A stretch of DNA of 64,000 bases, taken from assembly GCF_015223435.1 (NCBI RefSeq), contig NZ_VHKO01000007.1, positions 1 to 64,000 on the forward strand, written 5' to 3'. Source of the DNA: Vibrio hibernica (lineage in GTDB: Bacteria > Pseudomonadota > Gammaproteobacteria > Enterobacterales > Vibrionaceae). Below the pieces are notes generated by a model. That model ran no database searches. It saw nothing but the letters and a program-made list of their open reading frames with translations, and was not told the origin of the DNA. The translations under genes were made by a program, and so were the position numbers. Shown in pieces: positions 51,436 through 60,829 of the stretch. Positions within the stretch are counted from its first letter, which is position 1. Every line of letters begins with the position of its first letter.

Positions 51436-51826
51436 GTTTTTACGGGTATATTAACTATCGGTTGATATACATGAATATCTTGCATTCATTATCAACACTA
51501 CCTTTATCATTTATCACATATAGCTTGAATGCGCTGGCGTCAGCTGAACCCGCGTCCTAGTTAAATTTCCATACCTTTCTAAACTCATTTTTCCCTATAG
51601 CTCATTTCAATTACATACTCACTACAGAAAAACACTTCGACTGATACCCTCCATAGATTTAACCTATCAATACAATAAGAACAATCAATTTTATAAAAAA
51701 CTCCAATCATGTGAATATACTTCCCGTAAGCAAGAAACGAGGCAGAGCTGAGAATATAAAACAGGCTGTGCCAGCAGAATTTAGTAATTAGTTAAAACTT
51801 CAATCCAACATAGGAAAGTAAATATT
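51436..51826. other. ssrA-ahpC intergenic region
   Basis: No gene and no integrase seen. It holds a short inverted copy of tmRNA T-arm sequence (51545-51557), a small hairpin near 51444-51466, and the ahpC control region from 51653 on. Confidence 0.55.
51653..51721 (+). promoter_or_regulatory. OxyR-type operator and promoter of ahpC
   Basis: Four tetrads with exact 7-base spacing: ATAG (51653), CTAT (51664), ATAA (51675) and CAAT (51686). The first pair fits the OxyR half-site ATAGnTnnnAnCTAT in every fixed base. The second pair has one mismatch per tetrad. TATACT at 51716-51721 is a good -10 with no good -35, as expected of an activator-dependent promoter with OxyR bound just upstream. Confidence 0.72.
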
Positions 51827-52384
51827 ATGATTAACACTCAAATCAAACCATTCAACGCGACAGCATTCAAAAACGGCGAGTTTATTGAGGTTTCAGAAAA
51901 AGATGTATTAGGTAAGTGGGCTGTATTTTTCTTCTACCCAGCCGATTTCACATTTGTATGTCCTACAGAGCTTGGTGATATTGCTGACCATTACGAAGAA
52001 TTACAAAAGCGTGGCGTAGAAGTCTATTCAGTATCAACTGATACTCATTTCACCCACAAAGCTTGGCATGACAGCTCTGAGACTATTGGTAAAATTCAGT
52101 ACTACATGCTGGGTGACCAAACTGGCAACATCACCAATAACTTCGGTGTTATGCGTGAGGGCCAAGGCCTTGCAGACCGTGCAACTTTCCTTATCGATCC
52201 AGAAGGTACTATCCAAGCAATGGAAATTACTGCTGAAGGTATTGGTCGTGATGCAGAAGATTTACTTCGTAAAGTAAAAGCGGCGCAATATGTTGCCACT
52301 CACCCAGGTGAAGTTTGTCCTGCAAAATGGAAAGAAGGCGAAGCAACACTAGCTCCATCATTAGATCTTGTTGGTAAGATTTAA
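51827..52384 (+). CDS. ahpC: Alkyl hydroperoxide reductase subunit C (2-Cys peroxiredoxin)
   Basis: Reduces hydrogen peroxide, organic peroxides and peroxynitrite, and is regenerated by AhpF. It is 185 residues, family length. The peroxidatic cysteine is Cys45 in FTFVCPTEL. The resolving cysteine is Cys164 in GEVCPAKW. The [18 protein letters not shown] region appears here as [17 protein letters not shown]. It is preceded by an OxyR-like operator and followed by ahpF, 185 bases on. Confidence 0.97.
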   Translation: MINTQIKPFNATAFKNGEFIEVSEKDVLGKWAVFFFYPADFTFVCPTELGDIADHYEELQKRGVEVYSVSTDTHFTHKAWHDSSETIGKIQYYMLGDQTGNITNNFGVMREGQGLADRATFLIDPEGTIQAMEITAEGIGRDAEDLLRKVKAAQYVATHPGEVCPAKWKEGEATLAPSLDLVGKI

Positions 52385-52442
52385 TCCTTAGCATTCGTTA
52401 ATAACATACCAACTTAATGGAAAATGCTTATTAACTAAAATT

Positions 52443-52495
52443 GAGAGCTGGTCAGTTGTATTACCTCTGACGATCTATATGGCGGACTAGCTCTC
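52443..52495 (+). other. Stem-loop in the ahpC-ahpF intergenic region
   Basis: An 11-bp stem in RNA: GAGAGCTGGTC (52443-52453) pairs with GACTAGCTCTC (52485-52495), with one G-U pair and about 31 bases inside. No T run follows, so it is not a simple terminator. It may stabilise the ahpC transcript or reduce ahpF expression. Confidence 0.5.
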
Positions 52496-52569
52496 CCTCT
52501 ACTTCATATTCTTATTTTAAATTTCATCCAGAGTAACCACTCAAATTCAAAAGACTGAGGTGTCATCCC

Positions 52570-54138
52570 ATGCTTGAACAAGCGATTAAACAACAATTAG
52601 AACAATATTTAACGAATGTAAAACATGATATCCAGTTAGTGGTTAGCCTAGATGAAAGTAAAGCTGCTCAGGATATTCTTTCTTTAGCCAATGAAATTGC
52701 TGATCTTAGTAAATTCATTACAGTAATTCGCGATGATGCCGCTAGCGACCGCAAACCGGTTATGACGGTAATTAACCCAGAAAAAGAAACTCAACTTCGC
52801 TTTGCGGGATTGCCTATGGGGCACGAGTTTACTTCGCTTGTGCTTGCACTGCTGCATTCTGGTGGTCATCCGCTCAAACTGGACGCTGACACTATAGAGC
52901 AAATCGCTCAATTGAATAAAAAACTTGATGTTGAAGTCTTCATTTCTCTGTCTTGCCAAAACTGTCCAGACGTTGTGCAAGCCTTTAATATGATGTCAGC
53001 TATTAATCCTAATATTCGCACCACCATGATTGATGGGGCTTTATTCCAAGATGAACTAAAACATCGCGATATCATGGCTGTACCGAGTGTTTTTGTAAAT
53101 GGCGAGCTTTTTGGCCAAGGTCGTATGACGCTTAACGAAATCTTAGCCAAAGTAGATGATGGTGCATCAGAAAAAGCCGCCGCGAGCTTGAATGAAAAGG
53201 ATCCATACGATGTTTTAGTCGTCGGTGGTGGACCTGGTGGTAGCGCAGCAGCATTATATGCAGCGCGTAAAGGTATTCGTACTGGTATTGTTGCTAAACG
53301 TTTCGGCGGGCAAGTGATGGATACGATGGCGATAGAAAACTTTATCTCAGTAAAGCGTACCGAAGGTCCTAAATTAGCAACCGATCTAGCTGAACACCTG
53401 AAAGAATACGATGTTGATGTAATAACCGAACAGCAAGCCGATAAGATAATGGGCAAGCCTTACACTGAAGATGGTTACATCCATATTGATCTTGAAAGTG
53501 GCGCAAATCTAAAAAGTAAAAGCATTATTTTAAGCCCTGGTGCACGCTGGCGTGAAATGAACGTTCCTGGTGAACAAGAGTATCGTAATAAAGGCGTTGC
53601 TTACTGCCCACACTGTGATGGACCATTATTTAAAGGAAAAAGAACTGCCGTTATCGGTGGTGGTAATTCCGGCATTGAAGCTGCTATTGATTTAGCTGGT
53701 CTTGTTGAGCATGTTACCGTCCTTGAATTTGCAGAGGTATTACGTGCCGATCAAGTATTGATCAATAAAGCGAACTCTCTGCCAAATATTGACATTATAA
53801 CCATGGCTCAAACAACAGAAGTGATGGGTGATGGGAAGCGAGTAACCAGCCTAAAATACAAAGATCGTCATACTGATCAGATCAAAGAAATCGAACTAGC
53901 TGGTATTTTTGTTCAAATTGGACTTGTACCGAATACTGAATGGCTAAAAGATTCTGAAGTTGAGTTATCGCCTCGTGGTGAAATCATCGTCAATGATCGT
54001 GGTGAAACCAGCATGCCGGGTGTATTTGCTGCAGGAGATGCCACTACCGTTCCATACAAGCAGATCATCATTGCAATGGGTGACGGAGCAAAAGCAAGCT
54101 TGAGTGCATTTGATTATTTAATTCGACAAGATGGTTGA
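52570..54138 (+). CDS. ahpF: Alkyl hydroperoxide reductase subunit F
   Basis: An NADH-dependent flavoprotein disulfide reductase that recharges AhpC. It is 522 residues, matching E. coli (521). The N-terminal double thioredoxin-fold domain has Cys129-Q-N-Cys132. The FAD loop is [19 protein letters not shown]. The thioredoxin-reductase-like redox pair is Cys346-P-H-Cys349. The NAD loop is [17 protein letters not shown]. The C-terminal [26 protein letters not shown] is intact. It ends at a strong terminator. Confidence 0.98.
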   Translation: MLEQAIKQQLEQYLTNVKHDIQLVVSLDESKAAQDILSLANEIADLSKFITVIRDDAASDRKPVMTVINPEKETQLRFAGLPMGHEFTSLVLALLHSGGHPLKLDADTIEQIAQLNKKLDVEVFISLSCQNCPDVVQAFNMMSAINPNIRTTMIDGALFQDELKHRDIMAVPSVFVNGELFGQGRMTLNEILAKVDDGASEKAAASLNEKDPYDVLVVGGGPGGSAAALYAARKGIRTGIVAKRFGGQVMDTMAIENFISVKRTEGPKLATDLAEHLKEYDVDVITEQQADKIMGKPYTEDGYIHIDLESGANLKSKSIILSPGARWREMNVPGEQEYRNKGVAYCPHCDGPLFKGKRTAVIGGGNSGIEAAIDLAGLVEHVTVLEFAEVLRADQVLINKANSLPNIDIITMAQTTEVMGDGKRVTSLKYKDRHTDQIKEIELAGIFVQIGLVPNTEWLKDSEVELSPRGEIIVNDRGETSMPGVFAAGDATTVPYKQIIIAMGDGAKASLSAFDYLIRQDG

Positions 54139-54188
54139 TTTAGTCATGCTACAAGTTGAAATATAATATTTGTGTCTTATACATCAAT

Positions 54189-54220
54189 AAAAACGAGCTC
54201 AATTTTGAGCTCGTTTTTTT
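54189..54220. terminator. Terminator after ahpF
   Basis: AAAACGAGCTCAA pairs with its complement, giving a palindrome, with A and T runs on the two sides. It also serves the converging oxygenase gene. Confidence 0.9.
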
Positions 54221-54246
54221 AGAATACTAAGCCCGCTATTTTGAAT

Positions 54247-54918
54247 TTATCTTGGTGGATCGACTTTATCACCAGCCGAACTATTCACTCGAAACCAACC
54301 TGAAATCGAGTATCTATCGCGGGTTGCAGGTAGAACTTCATGTGGAAAATCCTCACTCAAAAAAGCGACAACCGTTCCAAAGTTAGGTACAACTCTAAGA
54401 ATCTCTACTTGAGTTTGATCTTGATACAAGACTAACTCGCCACCATCAGTATGTTTCCAATCTGGATTTAGATAAACAACAATACTCAAGATACGGTTCG
54501 CTTCTCCTTTAAAAGCATCCTTATGAGTTTTATAAAAATCCCCTGTCGAGTAATGAGCAAAATGACTCTCAAAGGAAAACAACCCTAAAAAAAGATTCCG
54601 GTTGAGGTAGCGTTGTAAAGACGCTGTCCAATTAAGCCATGCCTTCCCCGCTTCACTTTCGCCATTAATCCAACACACTTGGTCGGTACGGACAGACTCA
54701 TTTAGTATTAAATTATCTTCTCGACCTATTCCAGCTCGTTTGAACTTATCTGCAGGCATAGTCTGGATATACTCATACAATGAATCTAATAAATTTGGAT
54801 TTAATCCATTAAGGTGAATGCTATAACCTTGAGAAGCTAAGTTCTTGGCCATCAATTCAAATGATGGCTCAATTTCAGAGCAAGAAAAAACCATTTCTTC
54901 AGCTAAAACAACGCTCAT
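54247..54918 (-). CDS. 2-oxoglutarate/Fe(II)-dependent oxygenase, prolyl-hydroxylase-like
   Basis: 223 residues. The metal-binding HxD...H triad is His132-K-Asp134 (FYKTHKDAF) and His193 (FPHEVLP). Arg202 or a neighbouring Arg in RDRYSISGWFR probably binds 2-oxoglutarate. This places it in the 2OG-FeII_Oxy/prolyl-4-hydroxylase-like family, C-terminal half. The N-terminal 110 residues resemble those of bacterial PiuC/Ogfod-type proteins only loosely. The substrate is unknown. It converges with ahpF and stands alone, so context gives little help. Confidence 0.85.
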   Translation of the reverse strand: MSVVLAEEMVFSCSEIEPSFELMAKNLASQGYSIHLNGLNPNLLDSLYEYIQTMPADKFKRAGIGREDNLILNESVRTDQVCWINGESEAGKAWLNWTASLQRYLNRNLFLGLFSFESHFAHYSTGDFYKTHKDAFKGEANRILSIVVYLNPDWKHTDGGELVLYQDQTQVEILRVVPNFGTVVAFLSEDFPHEVLPATRDRYSISGWFRVNSSAGDKVDPPR

Positions 54919-55338
54919 TTTTATCCTTTCAAAAAATATACGCGGCCTCTCTACCCCCTATAAAGTAGAGAAAACCAAAGAGGTCAGAACAAGAATCGAA
55001 GTGTAAGTCAAAACGGAATATAAGCGAGAGAAATTAATATAAGTTGATACATAAAAAAACACCAAGCTGGGGAGGCTTGGTGTTTTTTATTTTTCCTAGC
55101 AAACTTGGAGGTAACACTAGATTTACACAGGAAGAACATCACTATTCCAATTGAGTACAGTCTAAAACTTGAACTCAGCGATGTGGTTTTGTGTTCTGCT
55201 GCAAACTTAGGTATCTATCTTAGATAAACCTAAAATCACAAATAAGCATAATTCATTACAGTCTTTTTATTATGCTTACATTCAAAAAAAACAACACCAC
55301 TATTATTGAAATGTAAAATTACAGTAACGATAACGTTC
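54919..55338. other. Region between the oxygenase and cyoE, with orphan terminator
   Basis: No protein gene. A strong terminator lies at 55053-55088, about 250 bases beyond the cyoE stop. An inverted repeat, TAAGCATAA (55243-55251) with TTATGCTTA (55270-55278), lies between. On the minus strand the stretch before the terminator contains two CCTCC motifs, one in the terminator loop. This would fit either a long cyo 3' untranslated region or a separate small RNA. Confidence 0.45.
55053..55088. terminator. Strong terminator distal to cyoE
   Basis: AAAAAACACCAAGC pairs with GCTTGGTGTTTTTT, seven-base loop. A and T runs lie on the two sides, so it can work on both strands. Confidence 0.88.
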
Positions 55339-56211
55339 TTAAAATGTAACGCCTAAGGGTAATAATTCGATTCCCAAAACTGCACTAAATGCCGTAACCA
55401 CCAGCAATGAAACTTTAAACACTGACTTAGACCATTGAATATAATTGGATTCATCCATGCGTCTAAACGTTACTTTAGACCAGCCATAACAAGAAACCGC
55501 CGCTACAGCCAAATATTCATACCCAGTATGGCCAAAAGCATAAAGCCCAAATGCAACTACAGAAAAGGCAACAACATAAGCCATCATATGTTGACGTGCT
55601 TTGTGGATACCTTTAACAACTGGTAACACTGGAATTTCAGCTTGTTCATAGTCTTTCATTCTAAACATAGCAATCGCATATGAATGCGGCATTTGCCATA
55701 AACAGAACAAGCTAAATAATAATACCGCTTCCAAGCTGATGTAGTTGGTTACCGCTAAGTAACCAACTAAAGGTGGGATCGCCCCTGATACACTGCCGAC
55801 AAGCGTGCCGTATATCGAGGTGCGTTTGTACCACATAGTATAAAAGAACACGTAAAAGACATAACCAAGCAACACCACTACTGCCGATAATGGATTCGCC
55901 ATTTTATAGAGTAATCCAGTACCTACAAGTAACATGATAATCGCAAACAAAAAGGCTCGATCAATATTAACTGAGCCTCGTACGATGGCACGATTTTGAG
56001 TGCGAGACATTTTAGCATCAATATCTCGATCAAAAATATTGTTCACAACACAACCCGACGCAATCACTAAAGCTACACCCAACAGAGTGTAAGCAAGTAA
56101 TGACAACGTTACCGACTCTGATTTAGCGGCTAGAAAGTAGCCCGCTAGTACCGAGATCAAATTGCCCATGATAATTCCAGGCTTGGTAAGCGATACGTAT
56201 TCTTTAAACAT
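55339..56211 (-). CDS. cyoE: Protoheme IX farnesyltransferase (heme O synthase)
   Basis: Adds a farnesyl group to heme B to give heme O, used by cytochrome bo3. It is 290 residues with about nine membrane segments. The UbiA-type Asp-rich motif is NNIFDRDIDAKMSRTQNRA near residue 58. The second loop has YTMWYKRTSIYGTLVGS. It is the last gene of the cyoABCDE operon, nine bases after cyoD. Confidence 0.97.
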   Translation of the reverse strand: MFKEYVSLTKPGIIMGNLISVLAGYFLAAKSESVTLSLLAYTLLGVALVIASGCVVNNIFDRDIDAKMSRTQNRAIVRGSVNIDRAFLFAIIMLLVGTGLLYKMANPLSAVVVLLGYVFYVFFYTMWYKRTSIYGTLVGSVSGAIPPLVGYLAVTNYISLEAVLLFSLFCLWQMPHSYAIAMFRMKDYEQAEIPVLPVVKGIHKARQHMMAYVVAFSVVAFGLYAFGHTGYEYLAVAAVSCYGWSKVTFRRMDESNYIQWSKSVFKVSLLVVTAFSAVLGIELLPLGVTF

Positions 56212-56220
56212 ATTTATGCC

Positions 56221-56553
56221 TTACATCATCATATTGTGGTTAAGGTTCCACATGATCCAAATAGACCCTGCGATTACGATAAACACAATGATTGATGTAA
56301 ACACAAATGACATTATATTAAATTGACCCTTTTCTGAACTATCTAAATGTAAGAAATAGAACAGATGAACCACTAACTGAACCACCGCTGAAATAATTAA
56401 AACAGCAATAGTAGCTTCACGTGATAATGCACCAGTGTAAGCAAAGTAAAAAGGAATGATGGTTAAAATCAATGAGGCAATAAAGCCCGTAATATAACCT
56501 TTAGCACCTGAATCTTCATGACCATTAGTTGGAGATGTTGATTGATTTGACAT
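56221..56553 (-). CDS. cyoD: Cytochrome bo3 quinol oxidase subunit IV
   Basis: A small accessory subunit that helps assemble the CuB centre in subunit I. About 110 residues from ATG 56553 ([14 protein letters not shown]), E. coli 109. It has three membrane segments. AVVQLVVHLFYFLHLDSSEKGQ is the conserved core. The start overlaps the cyoC stop (TAATG), so translation is coupled. The frame extends upstream inside cyoC, but that part is not CyoD. Confidence 0.96.
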   Translation of the reverse strand: MSNQSTSPTNGHEDSGAKGYITGFIASLILTIIPFYFAYTGALSREATIAVLIISAVVQLVVHLFYFLHLDSSEKGQFNIMSFVFTSIIVFIVIAGSIWIMWNLNHNMMM

Positions 56554-57161
56554 TAGATCACTCCCAATAAATAAACGATAGTGAAAACACAAATCCATAC
56601 GATATCTAAGAAGTGCCAAAATAAGCTAAGGCAATAAAAACGCCCTTTCATCAAATCATTCAGGCCCTTTGAATTTAATTGGATATAACAAACCGTCAAC
56701 CAAATTAAACCAAACGTTACGTGTAAACCGTGAGTAGCAACTAAAATAAAGAAAGCCGATAAAAACGCACTGCGTTGAGGGCCAAAACCTTCTTCAATTA
56801 AATGATGAAACTCATAAACTTCCATCGCAATAAAGCCTAAGCCTAATAATGCGGTAATCAGTAACCAGCGTTTTAGCCCTGCAACATCTTCTCGCTTCAT
56901 CGCAATAATGCCAAAACCAAATGTGATACTACTTAACAGTAGCAACATGGTTTCGACAAAAACAAACGGTACATCAAAAATGTCTTTCCCTGATGGCCCA
57001 CCAGCAGTGGCATTCATAAGGACTGCATAAGTGGCAAATAAGGTGCCAAATAAGATGCAGTCGCTCATCAAGTAAACCCAGAAGCCATATTGCTTCATCT
57101 CATTAGCATCGTGATGATCGTGGTCATCATGCCCATGCTCAACAGCAGGATTAGCGTGCAT
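56553..57161 (-). CDS. cyoC: Cytochrome bo3 quinol oxidase subunit III
   Basis: A five-helix subunit of the proton-pumping oxidase. About 202 residues from ATG 57161 ([18 protein letters not shown]), with a His/Asp-rich N-terminus. [23 protein letters not shown] and [13 protein letters not shown] are family motifs. The start overlaps the end of cyoB by 11 bases. The stop overlaps cyoD by one. Confidence 0.97.
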   Translation of the reverse strand: MHANPAVEHGHDDHDHHDANEMKQYGFWVYLMSDCILFGTLFATYAVLMNATAGGPSGKDIFDVPFVFVETMLLLLSSITFGFGIIAMKREDVAGLKRWLLITALLGLGFIAMEVYEFHHLIEEGFGPQRSAFLSAFFILVATHGLHVTFGLIWLTVCYIQLNSKGLNDLMKGRFYCLSLFWHFLDIVWICVFTIVYLLGVI

Positions 57162-59187
57162 AATCAACCTCCACATCGGTATCAAGGTTTGCTTGTTGTT
57201 TTGATTTACGCAAATTTTCTTTATGCGCATCTTCTACTGCTTTAATTTCTTCAACCGTAACGTAGTAATCACGATCTTCATTAAAGCTATGAATAATAGC
57301 GGTAGCAATAATGCCAACGAAACCAACAGCGGCAAGCCACCAGATGTACCAAATCATAGAGAAACCAAAAATCAAAGCGAATCCTGAGATATATATCCCT
57401 GTCGCTGTATTTTTCGGCATATGAATTGGAGCATAGCCTTCATCTGCTGCCAACGTTGCGTCAACACCCGCTTCTCCGCGTTGCTTTTGATACCAAAATG
57501 CATCAATTTCATCGCCTTTCGGTGTTTTTGCAAAATTATAAAACGGCGGGGGTGATGATGTTGACCACTCAAGAGTACGTCCATTCCACGGGTCGCCTGT
57601 TAAATCCAAGTTTTGTTCGCGGTCACGAATACTCACGATGAACTGAATTGCTTGACATGCCACGCCACAGAAAATGATGAAAGTACCAAATGCTGCAACC
57701 GAAAGCAGTGGGAAATATTCAGGATCAATACCTTGGCTTAAACGACGAGTCATCCCCATAAAACCAAGTGCGTATAAAGGAATAAAGGCAAACAAGAAGC
57801 CGATAATCCAACACCAGAATGCACGTTTACCCCATGTTTCATTAAGCATAAAACCTGTCGCTTTAGGGAACCAGTAAGTCACACCAGCAAAGCAACCAAA
57901 TACCACGCCGCCAATAATAACGTTATGGAAGTGGGCAATTAAGAACACACTATTATGCAATACAAAGTCAGCCCCAGGCACAGCCAGAAGCACACCCGTC
58001 ATACCGCCAACAGTAAAGGTGATTAAAAAACCAATCATCCATAACATTGGTGACGTAAATTCAACACGCCCACGGTACATGGTAAAGAGCCAGTTAAAGA
58101 TCTTAACCCCGGTAGGTATAGAGATAATCATGGTCGCAATACCAAAGAAGGCATTAACGTTAGCCCCTGATCCCATGGTAAAGAAGTGATGTAGCCATAC
58201 AACGAACGCAAGAATAGTAATAACAACGGTTGCCCATACTAATGATGTGTAACCAAATAGTTTTTTACGAGAGAAGGTTGCTACCACTTCTGAATAAACA
58301 CCGAAGACCGGAAGAATCAAGATGTAAACTTCAGGGTGTCCCCATGCCCAAATCAGATTGACGTACATCATCATATTGCCGCCCATATCATTAGTAAAGA
58401 AATGGGTGCCGAGGTAACGATCAAGTGTTAATAAAGCAATAGTCACGGTCAGAATAGGGAACGAAATAATGATCAATACGTTTGCGCATAATGAAGCCCA
58501 AGTAAAAACAGGCATTTTCATCATCGTCATCGATGGCGTGCGCATACGCATAATAGTAACGAAGAAGTTCACACCAGAAAGCGTGGTTCCGATACCAGAG
58601 AGCTGCAGCGCCCAAATCCAATAATCAACCCCCGTTCCTGGGCTAGCCTTAATTCCAGACAATGGAGGGTAAGCAAGCCAACCAGTACGAGCAAATTCGC
58701 CCACACCCAAAGAAACATTCGTTAAAATGACCCCAACAACAAACAACCAAAAGCTAAGGTTGTTTAGGTAAGGGAATGCCACATCACGTGCGCCGATTTG
58801 CAATGGTACTGCAATATTCATTAAACCAATGATAAGAGGCATTGCGACGAAGAAAATCATGATCACGCCGTGAGCACTAAAAATCTGGTCGTAATGCTCT
58901 GGCGGCAAATAACCAGCATCACCAGCCGACGACAGTAGCTGTTGACTACGCATCATGACTGCATCAGAGAAACCACGAACTAACATGATCATTGCAACTG
59001 CAATATACATGAAACCAATTTTCTTATGGTCAACCGAAGTGAACCACTCCGACCATAAATATTGCCATTTACCGTAATAGGTAATAGCGGAAACAACAGC
59101 AAGCCCAACAATGGCAATAACAGCCATAGTTACCACGAGAATTGGTTCGTGGTACGGGATACTATCGAGTGAAAGTCTTCCAAACAT
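57151..59187 (-). CDS. cyoB: Cytochrome bo3 quinol oxidase subunit I
   Basis: The catalytic subunit, holding low-spin heme b and the heme o3-CuB site where oxygen is reduced. It is 678 residues (E. coli 663), with about 15 membrane segments. The family region [21 protein letters not shown] carries the CuB His-Tyr cross-link. HHFFTMG provides two more CuB histidines. [11 protein letters not shown] provides heme ligands. It follows cyoA after 14 bases. Confidence 0.98.
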   Translation of the reverse strand: MFGRLSLDSIPYHEPILVVTMAVIAIVGLAVVSAITYYGKWQYLWSEWFTSVDHKKIGFMYIAVAMIMLVRGFSDAVMMRSQQLLSSAGDAGYLPPEHYDQIFSAHGVIMIFFVAMPLIIGLMNIAVPLQIGARDVAFPYLNNLSFWLFVVGVILTNVSLGVGEFARTGWLAYPPLSGIKASPGTGVDYWIWALQLSGIGTTLSGVNFFVTIMRMRTPSMTMMKMPVFTWASLCANVLIIISFPILTVTIALLTLDRYLGTHFFTNDMGGNMMMYVNLIWAWGHPEVYILILPVFGVYSEVVATFSRKKLFGYTSLVWATVVITILAFVVWLHHFFTMGSGANVNAFFGIATMIISIPTGVKIFNWLFTMYRGRVEFTSPMLWMIGFLITFTVGGMTGVLLAVPGADFVLHNSVFLIAHFHNVIIGGVVFGCFAGVTYWFPKATGFMLNETWGKRAFWCWIIGFLFAFIPLYALGFMGMTRRLSQGIDPEYFPLLSVAAFGTFIIFCGVACQAIQFIVSIRDREQNLDLTGDPWNGRTLEWSTSSPPPFYNFAKTPKGDEIDAFWYQKQRGEAGVDATLAADEGYAPIHMPKNTATGIYISGFALIFGFSMIWYIWWLAAVGFVGIIATAIIHSFNEDRDYYVTVEEIKAVEDAHKENLRKSKQQANLDTDVEVDYAR

Positions 59188-59201
59188 ACTCTTTCCTGCC
59201 C

Positions 59202-60119
59202 TTAATCTTTTGCCATATCCGTGTGGTGCATCTCATCCATTCCATTTTCATGGGAATTCAAAGCGCCCTTATATTGTTTCACCACATCGGCAAACAAATG
59301 TTCTGGAACCTGTGAATAGTAAGTTACCGGCACATTTTCACTAGGCTTAGCTAATGCTTGGTAATCACTAAAATCATGCATAGTTAGTGCACCATCTTTT
59401 GTTTTAACACTTTGAACCCATTGATTAAACGCATCACGAGTCTCGGTAACATGAGCGGTAAACTTCATACCAGAGAAACCACCACCACTATAGTTAGCAG
59501 AGATGCCTTTATAATCATTCGCTTCGTTGGCCATCAAATGAACTTGAGTCATCATGCCTGGCATTGCATAAATTTGGCTGCCTAAACGAGGAATAAAAAA
59601 GGAGTTCATGATGTTGTCAGAAGTGATTTTAAACTGTACAGGGACATCTTTTGGAAAAGCAACATAGTTGATCGTAGCAATATGCTGTTCTGGGTAGATA
59701 AATAACCATTTCCAATCAAGTGATACCACTTCGATTGTCATTGGTTCAACGTCACTAACAAGAGGTTTAGATTGCTCGAGTTCGTGCGTACTACGCCATG
59801 TAATCGTGCCCAAAATTACAATGATGATAATAGGAACAGCCCACACCACGATTTCAATTTTGGTAGAATGAGCCCATTCAGGTTCGTACTTTTCCTCTGT
59901 ATTCGATGTTCTATACTTGTATGAAAAGTATACCGTCATCAATATTACAGGTATAACAACTATCAACATTAAAAGTAATGCTGTAATAATAAGTTCTTTT
60001 TCCTGAATGCCTATAATTCCTTTAGGATCAAGCAAAGCAGAACTGCATCCAGACATAAGTAAAATTGCACTGAGCAACCCTCCTCGTGACAGGATACTTT
60101 TGTATCTTGAGGCTTCCAT
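59202..60119 (-). CDS. cyoA: Cytochrome bo3 quinol oxidase subunit II
   Basis: The periplasmic subunit that helps form the quinol site. About 305 residues from ATG 60119. The N-terminus is a lipoprotein signal with lipobox LLMSGC, followed by SSALLDPKG as in E. coli. Two membrane segments precede a cupredoxin domain. The Cys and Met ligands of a CuA centre are absent, as expected for quinol rather than cytochrome c oxidases. It is the first gene of the operon. Confidence 0.96.
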   Translation of the reverse strand: MEASRYKSILSRGGLLSAILLMSGCSSALLDPKGIIGIQEKELIITALLLMLIVVIPVILMTVYFSYKYRTSNTEEKYEPEWAHSTKIEIVVWAVPIIIIVILGTITWRSTHELEQSKPLVSDVEPMTIEVVSLDWKWLFIYPEQHIATINYVAFPKDVPVQFKITSDNIMNSFFIPRLGSQIYAMPGMMTQVHLMANEANDYKGISANYSGGGFSGMKFTAHVTETRDAFNQWVQSVKTKDGALTMHDFSDYQALAKPSENVPVTYYSQVPEHLFADVVKQYKGALNSHENGMDEMHHTDMAKD

Positions 60120-60829
60120 TCTAAATCTCGATATTAAAGGCGAATGAGAGAGCAATCATGGTCAATGACCAGTGCGCCCCAAACGCAAAAAAACATGAAA
60201 TCGATAAAAGCGGTATTTTCACTACAAATAGCAATATTTAAACACCACTCACGACCAAACTAACTCACTAACGAGACGATAAAAGAGCATATAAGCCACT
60301 CAAAAATCATCGAAGTTAAGAAGAGAGAACAACAAAACCACGCCTAGAAACGCAGAATATATATTGTTACATTTGAAGCATTATGCTTACAGATAATAAC
60401 AAACTCACGCAATATAAATGAAAACTAACATTTCGTAAATGATGTTTTATAAAATCCGACGAGTATTTTGTATACAATTAAGAAGTAAAATTGTAGATAA
60501 AGGCGGAATATAATAATTAGTTACATCTATAGAATGGCAGAATTAAGTGAAATTAAAACCTTTTCGCGTGACATGTAACTAAAGTAAGCTAATTTAGTGT
60601 AATACACGCTGAAATCAAACAATTCATTACAGTTTAAATTTGCATCGTTCAAACATCAAAAAAACACCAAAATTATAAAGATAATATTTTGTAAAATATG
60701 TCACAAATAAAACCACTTTGTTACATATCGAACTGAGCATCAAATTACAGACCGCAAAAATCAAGAAAAACAGCGATAGGAGAGAAGAACTATGTCGATA
60801 TTGAATAAACTGATTAGAGACTGAAAGTT
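60120..60829. other. Upstream region of the cyo operon, no gene seen
   Basis: About 700 AT-rich bases between cyoA and the ABC transporter. It holds a palindrome, AAGCATTATGCTT (60376-60388), several copies of GTTACAT in both orientations (near 60366, 60520, 60576 and 60720), and the 13-mer AATTCATTACAGT at 60621-60633. The size suggests complex control of cyo, for example by oxygen-responsive regulators. I cannot assign any site to a known protein. Confidence 0.4.
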
